64,000 nt of DNA from Zhuqueibacter pondensis (lineage in GTDB: Bacteria; Zhuqueibacterota; Zhuqueibacteria; Zhuqueibacterales; Zhuqueibacteraceae), in the NCBI GenBank assembly GCA_034505955.1, contig JAPDQK010000008.1, forward strand, positions 1-64,000, in the 5' to 3' direction. The number at the start of each line of letters is the position of its first letter. Positions within the stretch are counted from its first letter, which is position 1. Below are positions 24,406 through 33,465 of the stretch, one piece after another. The translations under genes were made by a program, and so were the position numbers. The notes beneath the pieces are model-generated. The model saw nothing but the letters and a program-made list of their open reading frames with translations. It did not search any database and was not told the DNA's origin.

Positions 24406-25845
24406 ATGTCTCGCATTCGTTTGTTAACCGCGTTTGGCCTCGCGTTGATGGCATTGCTGGCTTGGGCCTGCGCTCGTGATTATGTCACCGGCAAAAAGAC
24501 CTTCACTTTGGTCAGCGAGTCGCAGGAAATCGCCATGGGCCGCGAGGCCGATCCGAGCATCGTTGCCGAGTATGGCGTCTATGATGATGCCAACCTGGCG
24601 GCATATGTCAATAGCATCGGCCAATCCATGGTCAAAGTTTCGCACCGGCCGAATTTGCAATTCACCTTTCGCCTGATGGATTCGCCGGTCGTCAATGCCT
24701 TTGCGCTGCCCGGTGGATATGTTTATTTCACGCGTGGCATCCTGGCGCATTTCAATTCCGAGGCTGAGCTTGCCGGCGTCATGGGTCACGAGATCGGTCA
24801 CGTGACTGCCCGACACGGTGCGGAGCAAATGACCAAAGCCCAACTCGCCACGCTTGGATTGGGACTGGGTTCGATTCTTTCGGAAGATTTCCGACGCTTC
24901 AGCGATATCGCCCAAACCGGTCTCGGATTGCTCTTTCTGAAATTCAGTCGCGACAATGAGTCCGAATCTGATCTGCTTGGCGTCGAATACTCGACCAAGG
25001 CCGGATATGATGCGCATCAAATGGCGCGGTTCTTCAGCACCATTAGCCGGATCACGGAGAAGGCTGGCGGCGGTCCGCCGACCTTTCTCTCCACTCATCC
25101 CAATCCCGAAAACCGCGAGCAGCGCGTTGGGGCGCTCGCTACGGAATGGCAACAAAAAGTCCCCGGCCCCAAAGGTGGCACCGATCGTGCTGCTTATTTG
25201 CGCCGGATCGACGGCATTGTTTACGGCGATGATCCACGCCAGGGATTCGTCGAAGGCGGTTATTTCTATCATCCGGAACTGCGTTTTCAATTCATGGTTC
25301 CGGACAAGTGGCAGATCGCCAACCAGCCCTCGCAAGTGCAAATGGTGAATCCGGAGCAGAATGCCGGCATTCAATTCAGCCTGGGCAAGGGCGCCAGTCC
25401 GCAAGAAGCGGCACAAACTTTTGCCAACAATTCCCAGGCCGAAGTTTTGCGCCATCAAGCCACGCAAGTGAATGGCATGCCGGCTTACCTGCTGATCAGC
25501 AACCTGCAAACGCAAAGCGGCGTGCTGCGCGTGATGTCGTATTTCATTCAAATGGGCAGTCAAATTTACATGTTCCACGGCTATACCTCGCCCACGCTCT
25601 TTGATGGCCTCGCGCCAACCTTCGAGCGCGTCATGAGAAGCTTCGACCAGTTGCGCAATCAAGCGGCTTTGAGCAAACAGCCGCGCCGGGTCAAGATCAT
25701 GACCGTGGATCAAGCCGGCGATCTAAAGCAAATTCTCACGCGCTTCGGTGTGAAACAGGAGGAGCTGGAGGAGATCGCGATTCTCAATGGCATGAATTTA
25801 ACAGACAGGCTTCAAGCTGGTGAGTTGGTGAAGGTCGTGCGCTAA
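24406..25845 (+). CDS. M48-family metalloprotease, lipoprotein-like, with LysM-like tail
   Basis: 479 residues. The N-terminal hydrophobic stretch ends in LLAWAC, a possible lipobox (Cys22). The zinc site is HEIGH at 128-132 with the third ligand in ESDLLGVEY, as in BepA/YfgC-like periplasmic proteases that help outer-membrane protein quality control. The last 45 residues (TVDQAGDLKQILTRFG...NGMNLTDRLQAGELVKVV) resemble a LysM repeat for peptidoglycan binding. GAAGGAGG gives a strong start at 24406. It follows the Ig-like gene by 62 bases. Confidence 0.85.
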   Translation: MSRIRLLTAFGLALMALLAWACARDYVTGKKTFTLVSESQEIAMGREADPSIVAEYGVYDDANLAAYVNSIGQSMVKVSHRPNLQFTFRLMDSPVVNAFALPGGYVYFTRGILAHFNSEAELAGVMGHEIGHVTARHGAEQMTKAQLATLGLGLGSILSEDFRRFSDIAQTGLGLLFLKFSRDNESESDLLGVEYSTKAGYDAHQMARFFSTISRITEKAGGGPPTFLSTHPNPENREQRVGALATEWQQKVPGPKGGTDRAAYLRRIDGIVYGDDPRQGFVEGGYFYHPELRFQFMVPDKWQIANQPSQVQMVNPEQNAGIQFSLGKGASPQEAAQTFANNSQAEVLRHQATQVNGMPAYLLISNLQTQSGVLRVMSYFIQMGSQIYMFHGYTSPTLFDGLAPTFERVMRSFDQLRNQAALSKQPRRVKIMTVDQAGDLKQILTRFGVKQEELEEIAILNGMNLTDRLQAGELVKVVR

Positions 25846-25848
25846 AGG

Positions 25849-25900
25849 TTGGCCGTTTTTGTCCGGTTGCCCGTTTCCCGCAGATCGGGCAAACGGCCAA
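25849..25900. repeat. nested GGCCGTTT/AAACGGCC inverted repeat
   Basis: Outer arms TTGGCCGTTT (25849-25858) and AAACGGCCAA (25891-25900) and inner arms TTGCCCG/CGGGCAA form a nested palindrome right after the protease stop. Words resemble the tracts before ftsA and ftsZ. It may stop transcription but has no T-run. Confidence 0.5.
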
Positions 25901-25922
25901 TTGGCCATAATGGCTAACAACG

Positions 25923-26300
25923 ATGCCTATGGAACGATTATTCTTTATCCTCGGTTCCCTCTCAGCATTTCTCGCGGTCGCAGCGGGCGCGTTTGCTTCG
26001 CATGGATTGAAAACGCGCCTGTCTTCCGATCTGCTGAACACATTTGAGATCGGTGTGCGTTATCATTTTTATCATGCGCTGGCTTTGCTCGTCGTTGCGT
26101 GGGCCTGCGCACGCTGGCCAAATAATTCGGCAATCATATCTGCCGGATGGTTGTTCGTCATCGGCACCGTGATTTTCTCCGGAAGTTTGTATGCGCTGGC
26201 TTTCACCGGGCAACGGGGCTTGGGGGCGATTACGCCCATCGGTGGATTCGCCTTTCTCGGAGGATGGCTGTGTCTCGCGTGGGGTGCGTGGCGGGGGTAA
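25923..26300 (+). CDS. DUF423 membrane protein (YgdD type)
   Basis: 125 residues, four predicted membrane helices. The family motif GAFASHGLK occurs near residues 22-30, YHFYHALALL near 47-56, and GSLYALAFTG...ITPIGGFAFLGGW in the second half. DUF423 proteins are small inner-membrane proteins of unknown function. The start is ATG 25923 (or 25929); the ribosome site is weak. Confidence 0.8.
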   Translation: MPMERLFFILGSLSAFLAVAAGAFASHGLKTRLSSDLLNTFEIGVRYHFYHALALLVVAWACARWPNNSAIISAGWLFVIGTVIFSGSLYALAFTGQRGLGAITPIGGFAFLGGWLCLAWGAWRG

Positions 26301-26519
26301 ATGGGAGTTATCGATTGTTGAGGTAATCTCTCCGCGTAAGTGTCGGATATTGCCCCAACCCTCGCGCTCAAGTAACAACCAGGGTTTCATAATAGATCGT
26401 TTCCACTGATGGACGAACCCAACCGATATAAAACGCCTCCATGGGGCATCAACACCGGTGTCAAAAAACTTTTCTTTTTGCACACAAAGTCAAACCCCGA
26501 CAGTTGAGGAGAAAACAAA

Positions 26520-28655
26520 ATGAAAAAGCTGAAAGCCGTTTGGGTGTTATTGGCGTTGATCATATTTGTGAGTTTCGCCGGACCGCAATCCATTGTGAAT
26601 GCGCAAGCGTTACAGTACCCCATAACCGCCAAAGTCGATCACACCGACACCTATTTTGGCACAACCGTTCCTGATCCATATCGCTGGCTGGAAGACGACA
26701 ACTCGCCGGAAACTGCGCAATGGGTGCAGGAGCAGAATAAAGTCACGTTCGGATATCTCGAGAAAATTCCCTATCGCCAGCAGATCAAAGAACGGCTGGA
26801 GAAAATTTACAACTATCCCAAATATTCCCAGCCTTTTCGCAAAGGCAAGTATTTTTTCTTTTCTAAAAATGATGGTCTGCAAAATCAATCGGTGCTTTAC
26901 ATTCAGAAAGGCCTGGATGGCCAGCCGGAAGTGCTGATTGATCCGAACAAATTTTCTCCGGACGGCACGACACGTCTCAGCGGCTTTTCGCTTTCCAAGG
27001 ATGGAAAATATGCCGCTTATAGTCTCTCCAAAAGCGGATCCGATTGGCAGGAGTATTATGTGATGGAAATCGCAACGAAAAAGACATTGCCGGATACGCT
27101 CAGATGGGTGAAGTTTTCCGGTGCCGCCTGGCAGGGAAGGGGGTTCTATTACAGTCGTTATGATGCGCCGGAACCGGGAAAAGAGTTGACCGCGGCCAAT
27201 GAGTACCAAAAAGTCTACTATCATAAACTCGGCACGCCGCAAGCCCAGGACGAGCTGATTTACGAGGACAAGGCCAACCCCAAGCGCTTTCACAATGTGA
27301 GCACAACCGACGATGAACGCTACGCCATTCTTTCTGTCGGCGATCACAGCAAAAGAGGCAATGCACTCTACTTCCGCAATGAGTCCAAGAAAGAGAAAAC
27401 TTTCAGACCGATCATTGCAACCATCGGCGACGAGGATTTCGGCGTGATCGATAATGTCGGCGACAAGTTTCTGATTCAAACCAACAAAAATGCGCCGAAC
27501 AGCAAAGTCTTTTTATATGACCCGAAATATCCGGACGAGAAAAACTGGCAAGAGGTGTTGCCGGAAAAGCCGGAGCCGTTGCGTTATGCCACTACGGCCG
27601 GAGGAAAACTTTTTGCTGTTTATCTCAAGGACGTTGCGACCCACGTATATGTCCATAGTTTGGACGGAAAATTGGAAAATGAAGTTGTGCTGCCCGGTCT
27701 CGGCTCCGCGGGCGGATTTGGCGGCGAACGGGATGATAAGTTCGTGTTTTACACTTTTACTTCGTTCACCTTCCCGCCCACGATTTATCGCTACGACATC
27801 GCGACCAAGAAGACGACGCTTTTTCGCGCACCTGAAATAGATTTTAAACCGGACGATTACGAGACCAAACAGGTGTTTTACCCGAGCAAGGACGGCACGA
27901 AAGTTCCCATGTTCATTACTTACAAAAAGGGCTTGAAGCGGGATGGCAACAACCCGACGCTGCTTTACGGTTACGGCGGCTTCAACATCAGTCTGACGCC
28001 TTCTTTCAATCCCCTGCTCATTCCGATTTTTGAGCAGGGTGGTGTGTATGCGATGGCCAATCTGCGCGGCGGCAACGAGTACGGCGAGAAGTGGCACGAA
28101 GCTGGCATGAAGCTCAACAAGCAGAACGTGTTCGATGATTTCATTGCCGCAGCGGAGTATTTGATAGCGGAAAAATACACTTCGCCGGAAAAACTCGCGA
28201 TTCAAGGCGGTTCCAATGGCGGCTTGCTTGTCGGCGCCGTGATCAATCAACGGCCAGAGCTGTTCAAGGTGGCGATTGCACAGGTCGGCGTGATGGACAT
28301 GCTGCGCTTCCACAAATTCACCATTGGCTCGGCGTGGGTCTCCGAATACGGCTCCAGCGATAACGAGGCGGATTTCAAAAATCTCTATCGCTACTCGCCG
28401 CTGCACAATATCAAAGAAATGAAATATCCCGCCACTTTGATCACCACCGCCGATCACGATGACCGCGTGGTGCCGGCGCATTCATTCAAATATGCCGCCA
28501 CGATTCAGGAAAAGCAGCGCGGTGAGAATCCCGTACTCATCCGCATCGAAACCAGGTCCGGCCACGGCGCCAGCAGCACCACCAAGCGACTGGAAGAAAC
28601 CGCGGACATTTATGCGTTTATGTTTTATAATCTGGGGGTGACGCCGAAGTATTGA
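26520..28655 (+). CDS. prolyl oligopeptidase (S9), exported
   Basis: 711 residues, typical for prolyl oligopeptidase. A signal peptide ends near NAQ (residue 29). A beta-propeller spans about residues 70-430. The hydrolase domain has the nucleophile Ser near 563 (GGSNGGLL), the Asp in DHDDRVVP near 645, and the His in SGHGASS near 681. It cuts short proline-containing peptides and is expected in the periplasm. GAGGAG lies before the ATG. Convergent with the SEC-C gene beyond an inverted repeat. Confidence 0.9.
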   Translation: MKKLKAVWVLLALIIFVSFAGPQSIVNAQALQYPITAKVDHTDTYFGTTVPDPYRWLEDDNSPETAQWVQEQNKVTFGYLEKIPYRQQIKERLEKIYNYPKYSQPFRKGKYFFFSKNDGLQNQSVLYIQKGLDGQPEVLIDPNKFSPDGTTRLSGFSLSKDGKYAAYSLSKSGSDWQEYYVMEIATKKTLPDTLRWVKFSGAAWQGRGFYYSRYDAPEPGKELTAANEYQKVYYHKLGTPQAQDELIYEDKANPKRFHNVSTTDDERYAILSVGDHSKRGNALYFRNESKKEKTFRPIIATIGDEDFGVIDNVGDKFLIQTNKNAPNSKVFLYDPKYPDEKNWQEVLPEKPEPLRYATTAGGKLFAVYLKDVATHVYVHSLDGKLENEVVLPGLGSAGGFGGERDDKFVFYTFTSFTFPPTIYRYDIATKKTTLFRAPEIDFKPDDYETKQVFYPSKDGTKVPMFITYKKGLKRDGNNPTLLYGYGGFNISLTPSFNPLLIPIFEQGGVYAMANLRGGNEYGEKWHEAGMKLNKQNVFDDFIAAAEYLIAEKYTSPEKLAIQGGSNGGLLVGAVINQRPELFKVAIAQVGVMDMLRFHKFTIGSAWVSEYGSSDNEADFKNLYRYSPLHNIKEMKYPATLITTADHDDRVVPAHSFKYAATIQEKQRGENPVLIRIETRSGHGASSTTKRLEETADIYAFMFYNLGVTPKY

Positions 28656-28678
28656 AAAGGTTGGTTGGATGGAAAACT

Positions 28679-28728
28679 GGAGTGATGGAGTATTGAAGGG
28701 AGGAACAAATTCCTTTATCCATCACTCC
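28679..28728. repeat. GGAGTGATGGA/TCCATCACTCC inverted repeat
   Basis: Exact 11-bp arms at 28679-28689 and 28718-28728 with a short inner hairpin (GGAAC/ATTCC region), lying between two convergent genes. Could act as a two-way terminator, or be another dispersed word-type repeat (see 4361). Confidence 0.5.
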
Positions 28729-28754
28729 ATAACTGCACTGCTCCAGCGCGCCAT

Positions 28755-29420
28755 TTAGGCCTCCGCTCCGTGACACTTCTTGTATTTCTTCCCACTCCCG
28801 CACGGACACGGGTCATTGCGACCAACTTTCGGCTCCTGGCGACGCACGGTTTCCACTTTTTGCGGAATGAGGGGACGGCCACCGAGCACTTCACCGGGGG
28901 TTTTGCCTTGTAATGTTTCACGGGAGGTTTGCATCCATTCTTCCTGCAGCGCCCGAATTTCATCAGTGACCTTGCCCCCGTCAAGATTCTGGATATCCAC
29001 TCCTTTTTCCTGACAAAACACCGCGAAATCCGCCATCAATGCGCCTTGCGGCGAGCTCATGAATTGTCTTGCATCCACACCCGGCGGCAGCATCGACAGC
29101 GCCATCTTTTCAAGCTCAGCTTCATCGATCACCGGCTCTTCGGGAGTTTCGCCCGCTGCGAGTTCAGGCGCGGTTTCAACGATTTCTTCTGACGAAGGCG
29201 CGGGCGGAGGTTCTTTGTAGACTTCTTGCCGGATGCTTGTCAACAATTCAGCCAAACGTCCGTGCTGGCTCTGTTGCTCCGCCGGCACAAGCATGGATGT
29301 CAGCCATTCCACCGACTCGCCGTCCTGCAAGAGCTCGATGATTTCCTCCGGTGAAAATTTGGTGAGAAGATGGGTTTGGCAGTATTCGGTTAATTCCGTT
29401 CTCAAGGATTCCAGATTCAT
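28755..29420 (-). CDS. SEC-C zinc motif protein
   Basis: 221 residues. The C-terminus GRNDPCPCGSGKKYKKCHG is the SEC-C zinc motif found at the end of SecA and many other proteins. The N-terminal 100 residues are helical with an acidic, proline-rich linker (EPPPAPSSEEI). The rest has no recognised domain. SEC-C tails often mediate binding to ribosomes or SecB, but the role here is unknown. Convergent with the prolyl oligopeptidase gene. Confidence 0.75.
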   Translation of the reverse strand: MNLESLRTELTEYCQTHLLTKFSPEEIIELLQDGESVEWLTSMLVPAEQQSQHGRLAELLTSIRQEVYKEPPPAPSSEEIVETAPELAAGETPEEPVIDEAELEKMALSMLPPGVDARQFMSSPQGALMADFAVFCQEKGVDIQNLDGGKVTDEIRALQEEWMQTSRETLQGKTPGEVLGGRPLIPQKVETVRRQEPKVGRNDPCPCGSGKKYKKCHGAEA

Positions 29421-29482
29421 ATCCGTCCCAGTAAAACTGATAAAAAGTTTTGAATTCGTATCACCTCAACCGGCAAGCCGAT

Positions 29483-29899
29483 CTATATTTGATAAAGCAT
29501 CCAATAAATAATCACCCCGGTTACCGAAACATAAAACCACAGCGGCAGGGTCCAGCGGGCAAGGCGTTTGTGCTGGTCGAAACGCTCGCGAAGCGCCCGC
29601 ACCAAAGTAATCAGCACCAATGGGACGATAGCCGCTGCCAGGATGGTGTGGGAAATCAGAATGGTGAAATAGATCATCCGAATCGTTCCCTGTCCGGCAA
29701 AACGTTTGGAGCCGGCGTGATAATGATAAATTAAATAAGATAAAAAAAAGAGCGCAGAGGTGGCTAACGCGGCGAACATGCTGATTCGATGAGCGGCGAT
29801 TTTTTTGGTCTTGATAAAGTAATAGCCGGTGGCCAAAAAAATCGCACTGAGACTGTTGAGCATCGCGTTGACCGTGGGCAAATCTGCAAATTGGATCAC
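29483..29899 (-). CDS. DUF420 membrane protein (cytochrome oxidase assembly, CtaM-like)
   Basis: 138 residues with four membrane helices. HRISMFAALATSALFFLSYLIYHYH and FTILISHTILAAAIVPLVL carry the conserved histidines of the DUF420 family, related to CtaM of Bacillus cytochrome oxidase assembly. Overlaps the SCO1 gene by 4 bases, which supports a role in copper/haem loading of the terminal oxidase. No oxidase subunit genes are in the window. Confidence 0.8.
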   Translation of the reverse strand: MIQFADLPTVNAMLNSLSAIFLATGYYFIKTKKIAAHRISMFAALATSALFFLSYLIYHYHAGSKRFAGQGTIRMIYFTILISHTILAAAIVPLVLITLVRALRERFDQHKRLARWTLPLWFYVSVTGVIIYWMLYQI

Positions 29900-30549
29900 G
29901 AAGTTGCACCTCCGGTGGTTGTCTCGCGGTAAAGTTTTTTGAGATCCTTGAGCAATTGCGCCACCTCGTCTTTCTCGGTGCCATGATAGTAGCCGCGAAT
30001 ACGCCCTTGGCGATCCACCAAGACGAAGCGATCACTGTGAACGATCAAATCTTGCGGCCCGCCACCGGTCTCAGTCCCTAACATGAACCCCTTCGTGGCC
30101 AATTCTTCAATGGCTGTGCGCGCGCCAGTGAGAAAATACCAACGCCCCACCTCCGCGCCATAGTTGTTGGCATAGCGCGAGAGGATCTCGGGTGTGTCAC
30201 GTTCGGGATCGACGGTGATGGAAACGATCTTTACCTGCTCCAACTTTTCCCGCACTAACGTCTGTTGGACTCTGGTCATCGCCGTCGTCATGATCGGACA
30301 AATGCTGCCGCAATTGGTGAAAATAAAATCGGCAATCCAGATCTGATCTTGAAGATTATTCAATCCAAATGGTTGGCCGCTGCGTTCGATGAGAGTGAAT
30401 TCCGGAACGCTGCCGAGAACGGGCAGAGGGTCCTGTTTGCCGGAGGTGCAGTTCCAGGTCGAAATGAGGGCCGCTGCAGTGGAGATGATTATAAATGATC
30501 GTTTTGTTTTGATTGCGGTTTGCTGATCGCTGGTTGTAAAACTGTGCAT
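29896..30549 (-). CDS. SCO1/SenC copper chaperone for cytochrome oxidase
   Basis: 217 residues. A membrane anchor lies near residues 17-33. The thioredoxin-like domain has the copper site NCGSICP (CxxxC) and the distal His in VHSDRFVLVD, as in Sco1/SenC proteins that deliver copper to the CuA centre of cytochrome c oxidase. AAGGAAAT precedes the ATG at 30549. DUF420 follows with a 4-base overlap. Confidence 0.88.
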   Translation of the reverse strand: MHSFTTSDQQTAIKTKRSFIIISTAAALISTWNCTSGKQDPLPVLGSVPEFTLIERSGQPFGLNNLQDQIWIADFIFTNCGSICPIMTTAMTRVQQTLVREKLEQVKIVSITVDPERDTPEILSRYANNYGAEVGRWYFLTGARTAIEELATKGFMLGTETGGGPQDLIVHSDRFVLVDRQGRIRGYYHGTEKDEVAQLLKDLKKLYRETTTGGATS

Positions 30550-30780
30550 GAGATATTTCCTTCAATTTGCGCAAACATGGGAGAAACAGAATGAGTTACT
30601 GCCGGAGCATGGGCCGCGGTTGTAACTCGTAACGGAATGTATCACGGATCAAGCCGCATCCTTCCAACGTCATGAAACCCGGCAAGGGTTGTCGCCTCGA
30701 CAAAGGTGGATACTATTTCCGACAGTTGAATTGCACGATCCACATGCGCAACTTTATGAGTGTGGCACGGCACCGAATTG

Positions 30781-31275
30781 TCACGACGAGAGGCTCAAAT
30801 GCTCGCGATACAACTTGCGATTACGGCGAATCTGGTCGGCGTGATTCTGCGCATGTGTCGCGTATATTTGCAGCCAGGTTTCTGCGGAATAGGCGCCACT
30901 TTCGCTGTGCACGCCCGTGCGCTGCCAATCGGCTTCGGTCATGAATTCAAAAAGCTGTGCCGTGGTTTCACGTGCAGCTTTGAAGGCAGCCAGGGAGGGC
31001 GCAAGGGACCGTTCGCTGTAATGGAGAAAACGCGCAAATTCATCTTGATCGTATGCTTGAATTTGCGGTTTTTTCTCTGCGAGCAATTGGCGTAAACGAA
31101 TGCCGCTGATGGTTTCGCTGTCGGCAAGATGATGTACAATTTCCCGTGCAGACCATTGGGTGGGAGCGGGGCGAAAATCCAGCTCCGCAGTCGTGATGCC
31201 TTCCAAAGCATCAACGATTTGGTTGTAACCGTCTTGATAACGAGCAATCAGCTCGGCGCGTTGTTGTGGTGTCAT
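30781..31275 (-). CDS. DinB-family protein
   Basis: 164 residues, mostly helical. The DinB metal-site histidines are placed as expected: WSAREIVHHLADSE (first His pair) and ATHAQNHADQIRR near the C-terminus. DinB/YfiT proteins form a four-helix bundle; several are metal-dependent thiol transferases or hydrolases. It lies in the oxidase-assembly cluster on the same strand as ctaB but probably has a separate function. The 230 bases between it and SCO1 show no gene. Confidence 0.8.
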   Translation of the reverse strand: MTPQQRAELIARYQDGYNQIVDALEGITTAELDFRPAPTQWSAREIVHHLADSETISGIRLRQLLAEKKPQIQAYDQDEFARFLHYSERSLAPSLAAFKAARETTAQLFEFMTEADWQRTGVHSESGAYSAETWLQIYATHAQNHADQIRRNRKLYREHLSLSS

Positions 31276-31291
31276 GGCAAGTTTGCTTTGT

Positions 31292-32167
31292 TTAAAATGA
31301 GGTTTTGTCCAGCGCCATTAAGACGAACAGCGCGGGCAAATACACGAGTGAGGCGCGGAGCAAACGCCGGACGGCGAGGTGGGTACGGCATCGAACAACA
31401 GCAATACCGCAGGCGAGGAACAGAACACTCAAGATCAGCGCGCCAGCGAAATAGAACCGGCCTGTCATTCCCACCAGGGTTGGCATCAAGCTGAGCGGCA
31501 ACAGAACCAAGCAGGTATTGAGAATCAGCCGTGCAACAATATCGCCTTCCGGATCAATGACCGCCAGCATTGGCAACCCGCCGCGACGATAGTCTTCGCG
31601 GTAAATCCACGCAATCGCGAGAAAGTGGGGAAGCTGCCACAGAAACAGAATGGCAAAGAGCACCCAACTTTCGAGGCAGAGCTCGCCGCGCGCCGCGGCC
31701 CAACCGCCAAGCGGCGGCAACGCGCCAGGGATGGCGCCGACCAGAGTGGAAAGTGAACTCCTTTGCTTGAGCGGTGTGTAAAGAAAAATGTAGCTCACCA
31801 GCGTGAACGCTGCAAGTAACGCCGTCAGCCAGTTGCTGAAAATCAACAAATGTACGACGCCAGCGATGGAAATCGAGACGCTGAAGATCAAAGCTGCACG
31901 AGGGGATAGACGGCCGGCGGGTAACGGGCGGTTTTGGGTGCGTCGCATTTGGGCGTCAATATTCCGCTCGAAGTATTGATTCAAGGCGCCGGTGCCGCCT
32001 GCCACCAATGCCGTGCCGAACAGGGTGTGCAGAAGTAGAATAAAATCCATTGCACCACGCGCGCCGAGATAGAAGCCGAGCATCGTGGTGATCAGCACCA
32101 TCATGGTGACACGAGGCTTGGCAAGCTCGAGATAATCTGAAAACTTGGTGTGGGTCATCACTGGCAC
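31292..32167 (-). CDS. ctaB: haem O synthase (protohaem IX farnesyltransferase)
   Basis: 291 residues (GTG at 32167; ATG at 32158 is possible). It is a UbiA-type prenyltransferase with about nine helices: LELAKPRVTMMVLITTMLGF, the aspartate-rich NQYFERNIDAQMRRTQNRPL and the second site YREDYRRGGLPML. It farnesylates haem B to haem O. It sits directly after nadK, sharing a TAGTG junction, and near ctaA, which makes haem A from haem O. Confidence 0.92.
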   Translation of the reverse strand: MPVMTHTKFSDYLELAKPRVTMMVLITTMLGFYLGARGAMDFILLLHTLFGTALVAGGTGALNQYFERNIDAQMRRTQNRPLPAGRLSPRAALIFSVSISIAGVVHLLIFSNWLTALLAAFTLVSYIFLYTPLKQRSSLSTLVGAIPGALPPLGGWAAARGELCLESWVLFAILFLWQLPHFLAIAWIYREDYRRGGLPMLAVIDPEGDIVARLILNTCLVLLPLSLMPTLVGMTGRFYFAGALILSVLFLACGIAVVRCRTHLAVRRLLRASLVYLPALFVLMALDKTSF

Positions 32168-33060
32168 TATTTTGCTTTATCCACCGACGGATTCTGACTC
32201 ATCCGCGAGTTGAGGTTACGATAGAAATATGTCGGCTCCTGCACGCGTACGAAACGCGCAACAAAGTCGCTCCTGCGAACGATGACGTGATCGCCATCAT
32301 GGAGCGGGACTTCCTTTTGGCCATCGGCACTGAGAATCGCCTGGTGATCAGTCCGGACGAAAATTTTGAGCACGGCCCCTTCCGAGAGCACAATTGCACG
32401 TTCAATACAAAGATGAGGCGCAATCGGCACAATCAAGATGTTCTTCAGCTCGGGCGGCAGAATCGGGCCGCCGACCGCCAGGGCATAAGCGGTCGAACCG
32501 GTCGCAGTTGCAACGATCAATCCATCTGCGACATAGGTGGTCAAGTCATCGCCATCAACCCAGGTATGCAGGCGAATCGGCCGGGCGAGCGCACCCCGGC
32601 TGACTACGGCTTCGTTGAGCGCCTCGGCGGTACTGAGTTTTTCGTCACCCCGATAGTGTTCGACGTGCAACATGGTTCGCTCTTCCAGCCAGTAGTCGCC
32701 AACCAGAATGCGCGCAATGACGCCTTTCCACTCGTGCGGCTGGACTTCGGCAAGAAACCCCAACCGGCCATAATTAACGCCGATGACCGGCATATTGTGC
32801 AGCGCCGCCATGCAACCGCCGCGGAGCATCGCACCATCGCCACCGATCACCACAATCATGTCATATTCGGGCAATTGCGCTTTGGCGGCCTCGTCCATGA
32901 GAGACACGGCTTCCCCTTGAATACCGAGCCGTTGCACATGGTAGGCCATCTCTTCCGCGAATGCTTCTGAGCTTTCTATTTTGGGATGATAATAAATTTG
33001 CAATCGCTTGGGCGGTTTTTGCCCTCGGCGCGCGTCCACGGTTCTTGTTGCAGTTGTCAT
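32167..33060 (-). CDS. nadK: NAD kinase
   Basis: 297 residues. Conserved motifs: VVIGGDGAMLRG (phosphate site), GVNYGRLGFLAEV, LNEAVVSRG, and TATGSTAYALAVGGPILPP. It phosphorylates NAD to NADP in the cytosol. The start ATG at 33060 follows a GACGAG. It lies between a cupin gene and ctaB in a leftward operon of mainly respiratory genes. Confidence 0.92.
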   Translation of the reverse strand: MTTATRTVDARRGQKPPKRLQIYYHPKIESSEAFAEEMAYHVQRLGIQGEAVSLMDEAAKAQLPEYDMIVVIGGDGAMLRGGCMAALHNMPVIGVNYGRLGFLAEVQPHEWKGVIARILVGDYWLEERTMLHVEHYRGDEKLSTAEALNEAVVSRGALARPIRLHTWVDGDDLTTYVADGLIVATATGSTAYALAVGGPILPPELKNILIVPIAPHLCIERAIVLSEGAVLKIFVRTDHQAILSADGQKEVPLHDGDHVIVRRSDFVARFVRVQEPTYFYRNLNSRMSQNPSVDKAK

Positions 33061-33069
33061 CTCGTCATT

Positions 33070-33429
33070 CTACGACTTGATCATCGTCAGCAGCATCTTG
33101 AATTGTTGGATTGCTTTCAATGCATGTGGCTCGCCGGCAGGCATCAGAATCATTTCACCCGCGTGCAAGCGGTGGGAGATGCCAGAGATGATAATCTCTG
33201 CCTCGCCCTCGAGCATATAAACCAGTGCATCATACGGCGCGGTGTGCTCGCTCAAGCCTTCGCCTTGGTCAAAAGCAAACAGGGTGACCGTGCCCGTAGT
33301 TTTATTTATGATGGTGCGGCTCACCACCGCACCGTTTTGATAGGCCAAAAGCTCAGCGGGGTTCAATACGCCGGAAGGGATTTTTTTTGCACTCGGTTGA
33401 TTGGCTTCATTCTTGACGGGATTGTCCAT
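33070..33429 (-). CDS. cupin-domain protein
   Basis: 119 residues, one conserved beta-barrel. The motifs GEGLSEHTAPYDALVYMLEGEAE and GEMILMPAGEPHALKA match the two cupin motifs with metal-binding His and Glu. Function cannot be told from sequence. It is 9 bases from nadK, likely co-transcribed. Confidence 0.85.
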   Translation of the reverse strand: MDNPVKNEANQPSAKKIPSGVLNPAELLAYQNGAVVSRTIINKTTGTVTLFAFDQGEGLSEHTAPYDALVYMLEGEAEIIISGISHRLHAGEMILMPAGEPHALKAIQQFKMLLTMIKS

Positions 33430-33465
33430 AATTCCAGCTTGTAGGTTCAGTAAATTTGCTCCTGA

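Noticed and set aside
24424..25713. 429-codon leftward open frame
   Set aside because: Antisense to the M48 protease gene with intact HEIGH motif; no independent support.
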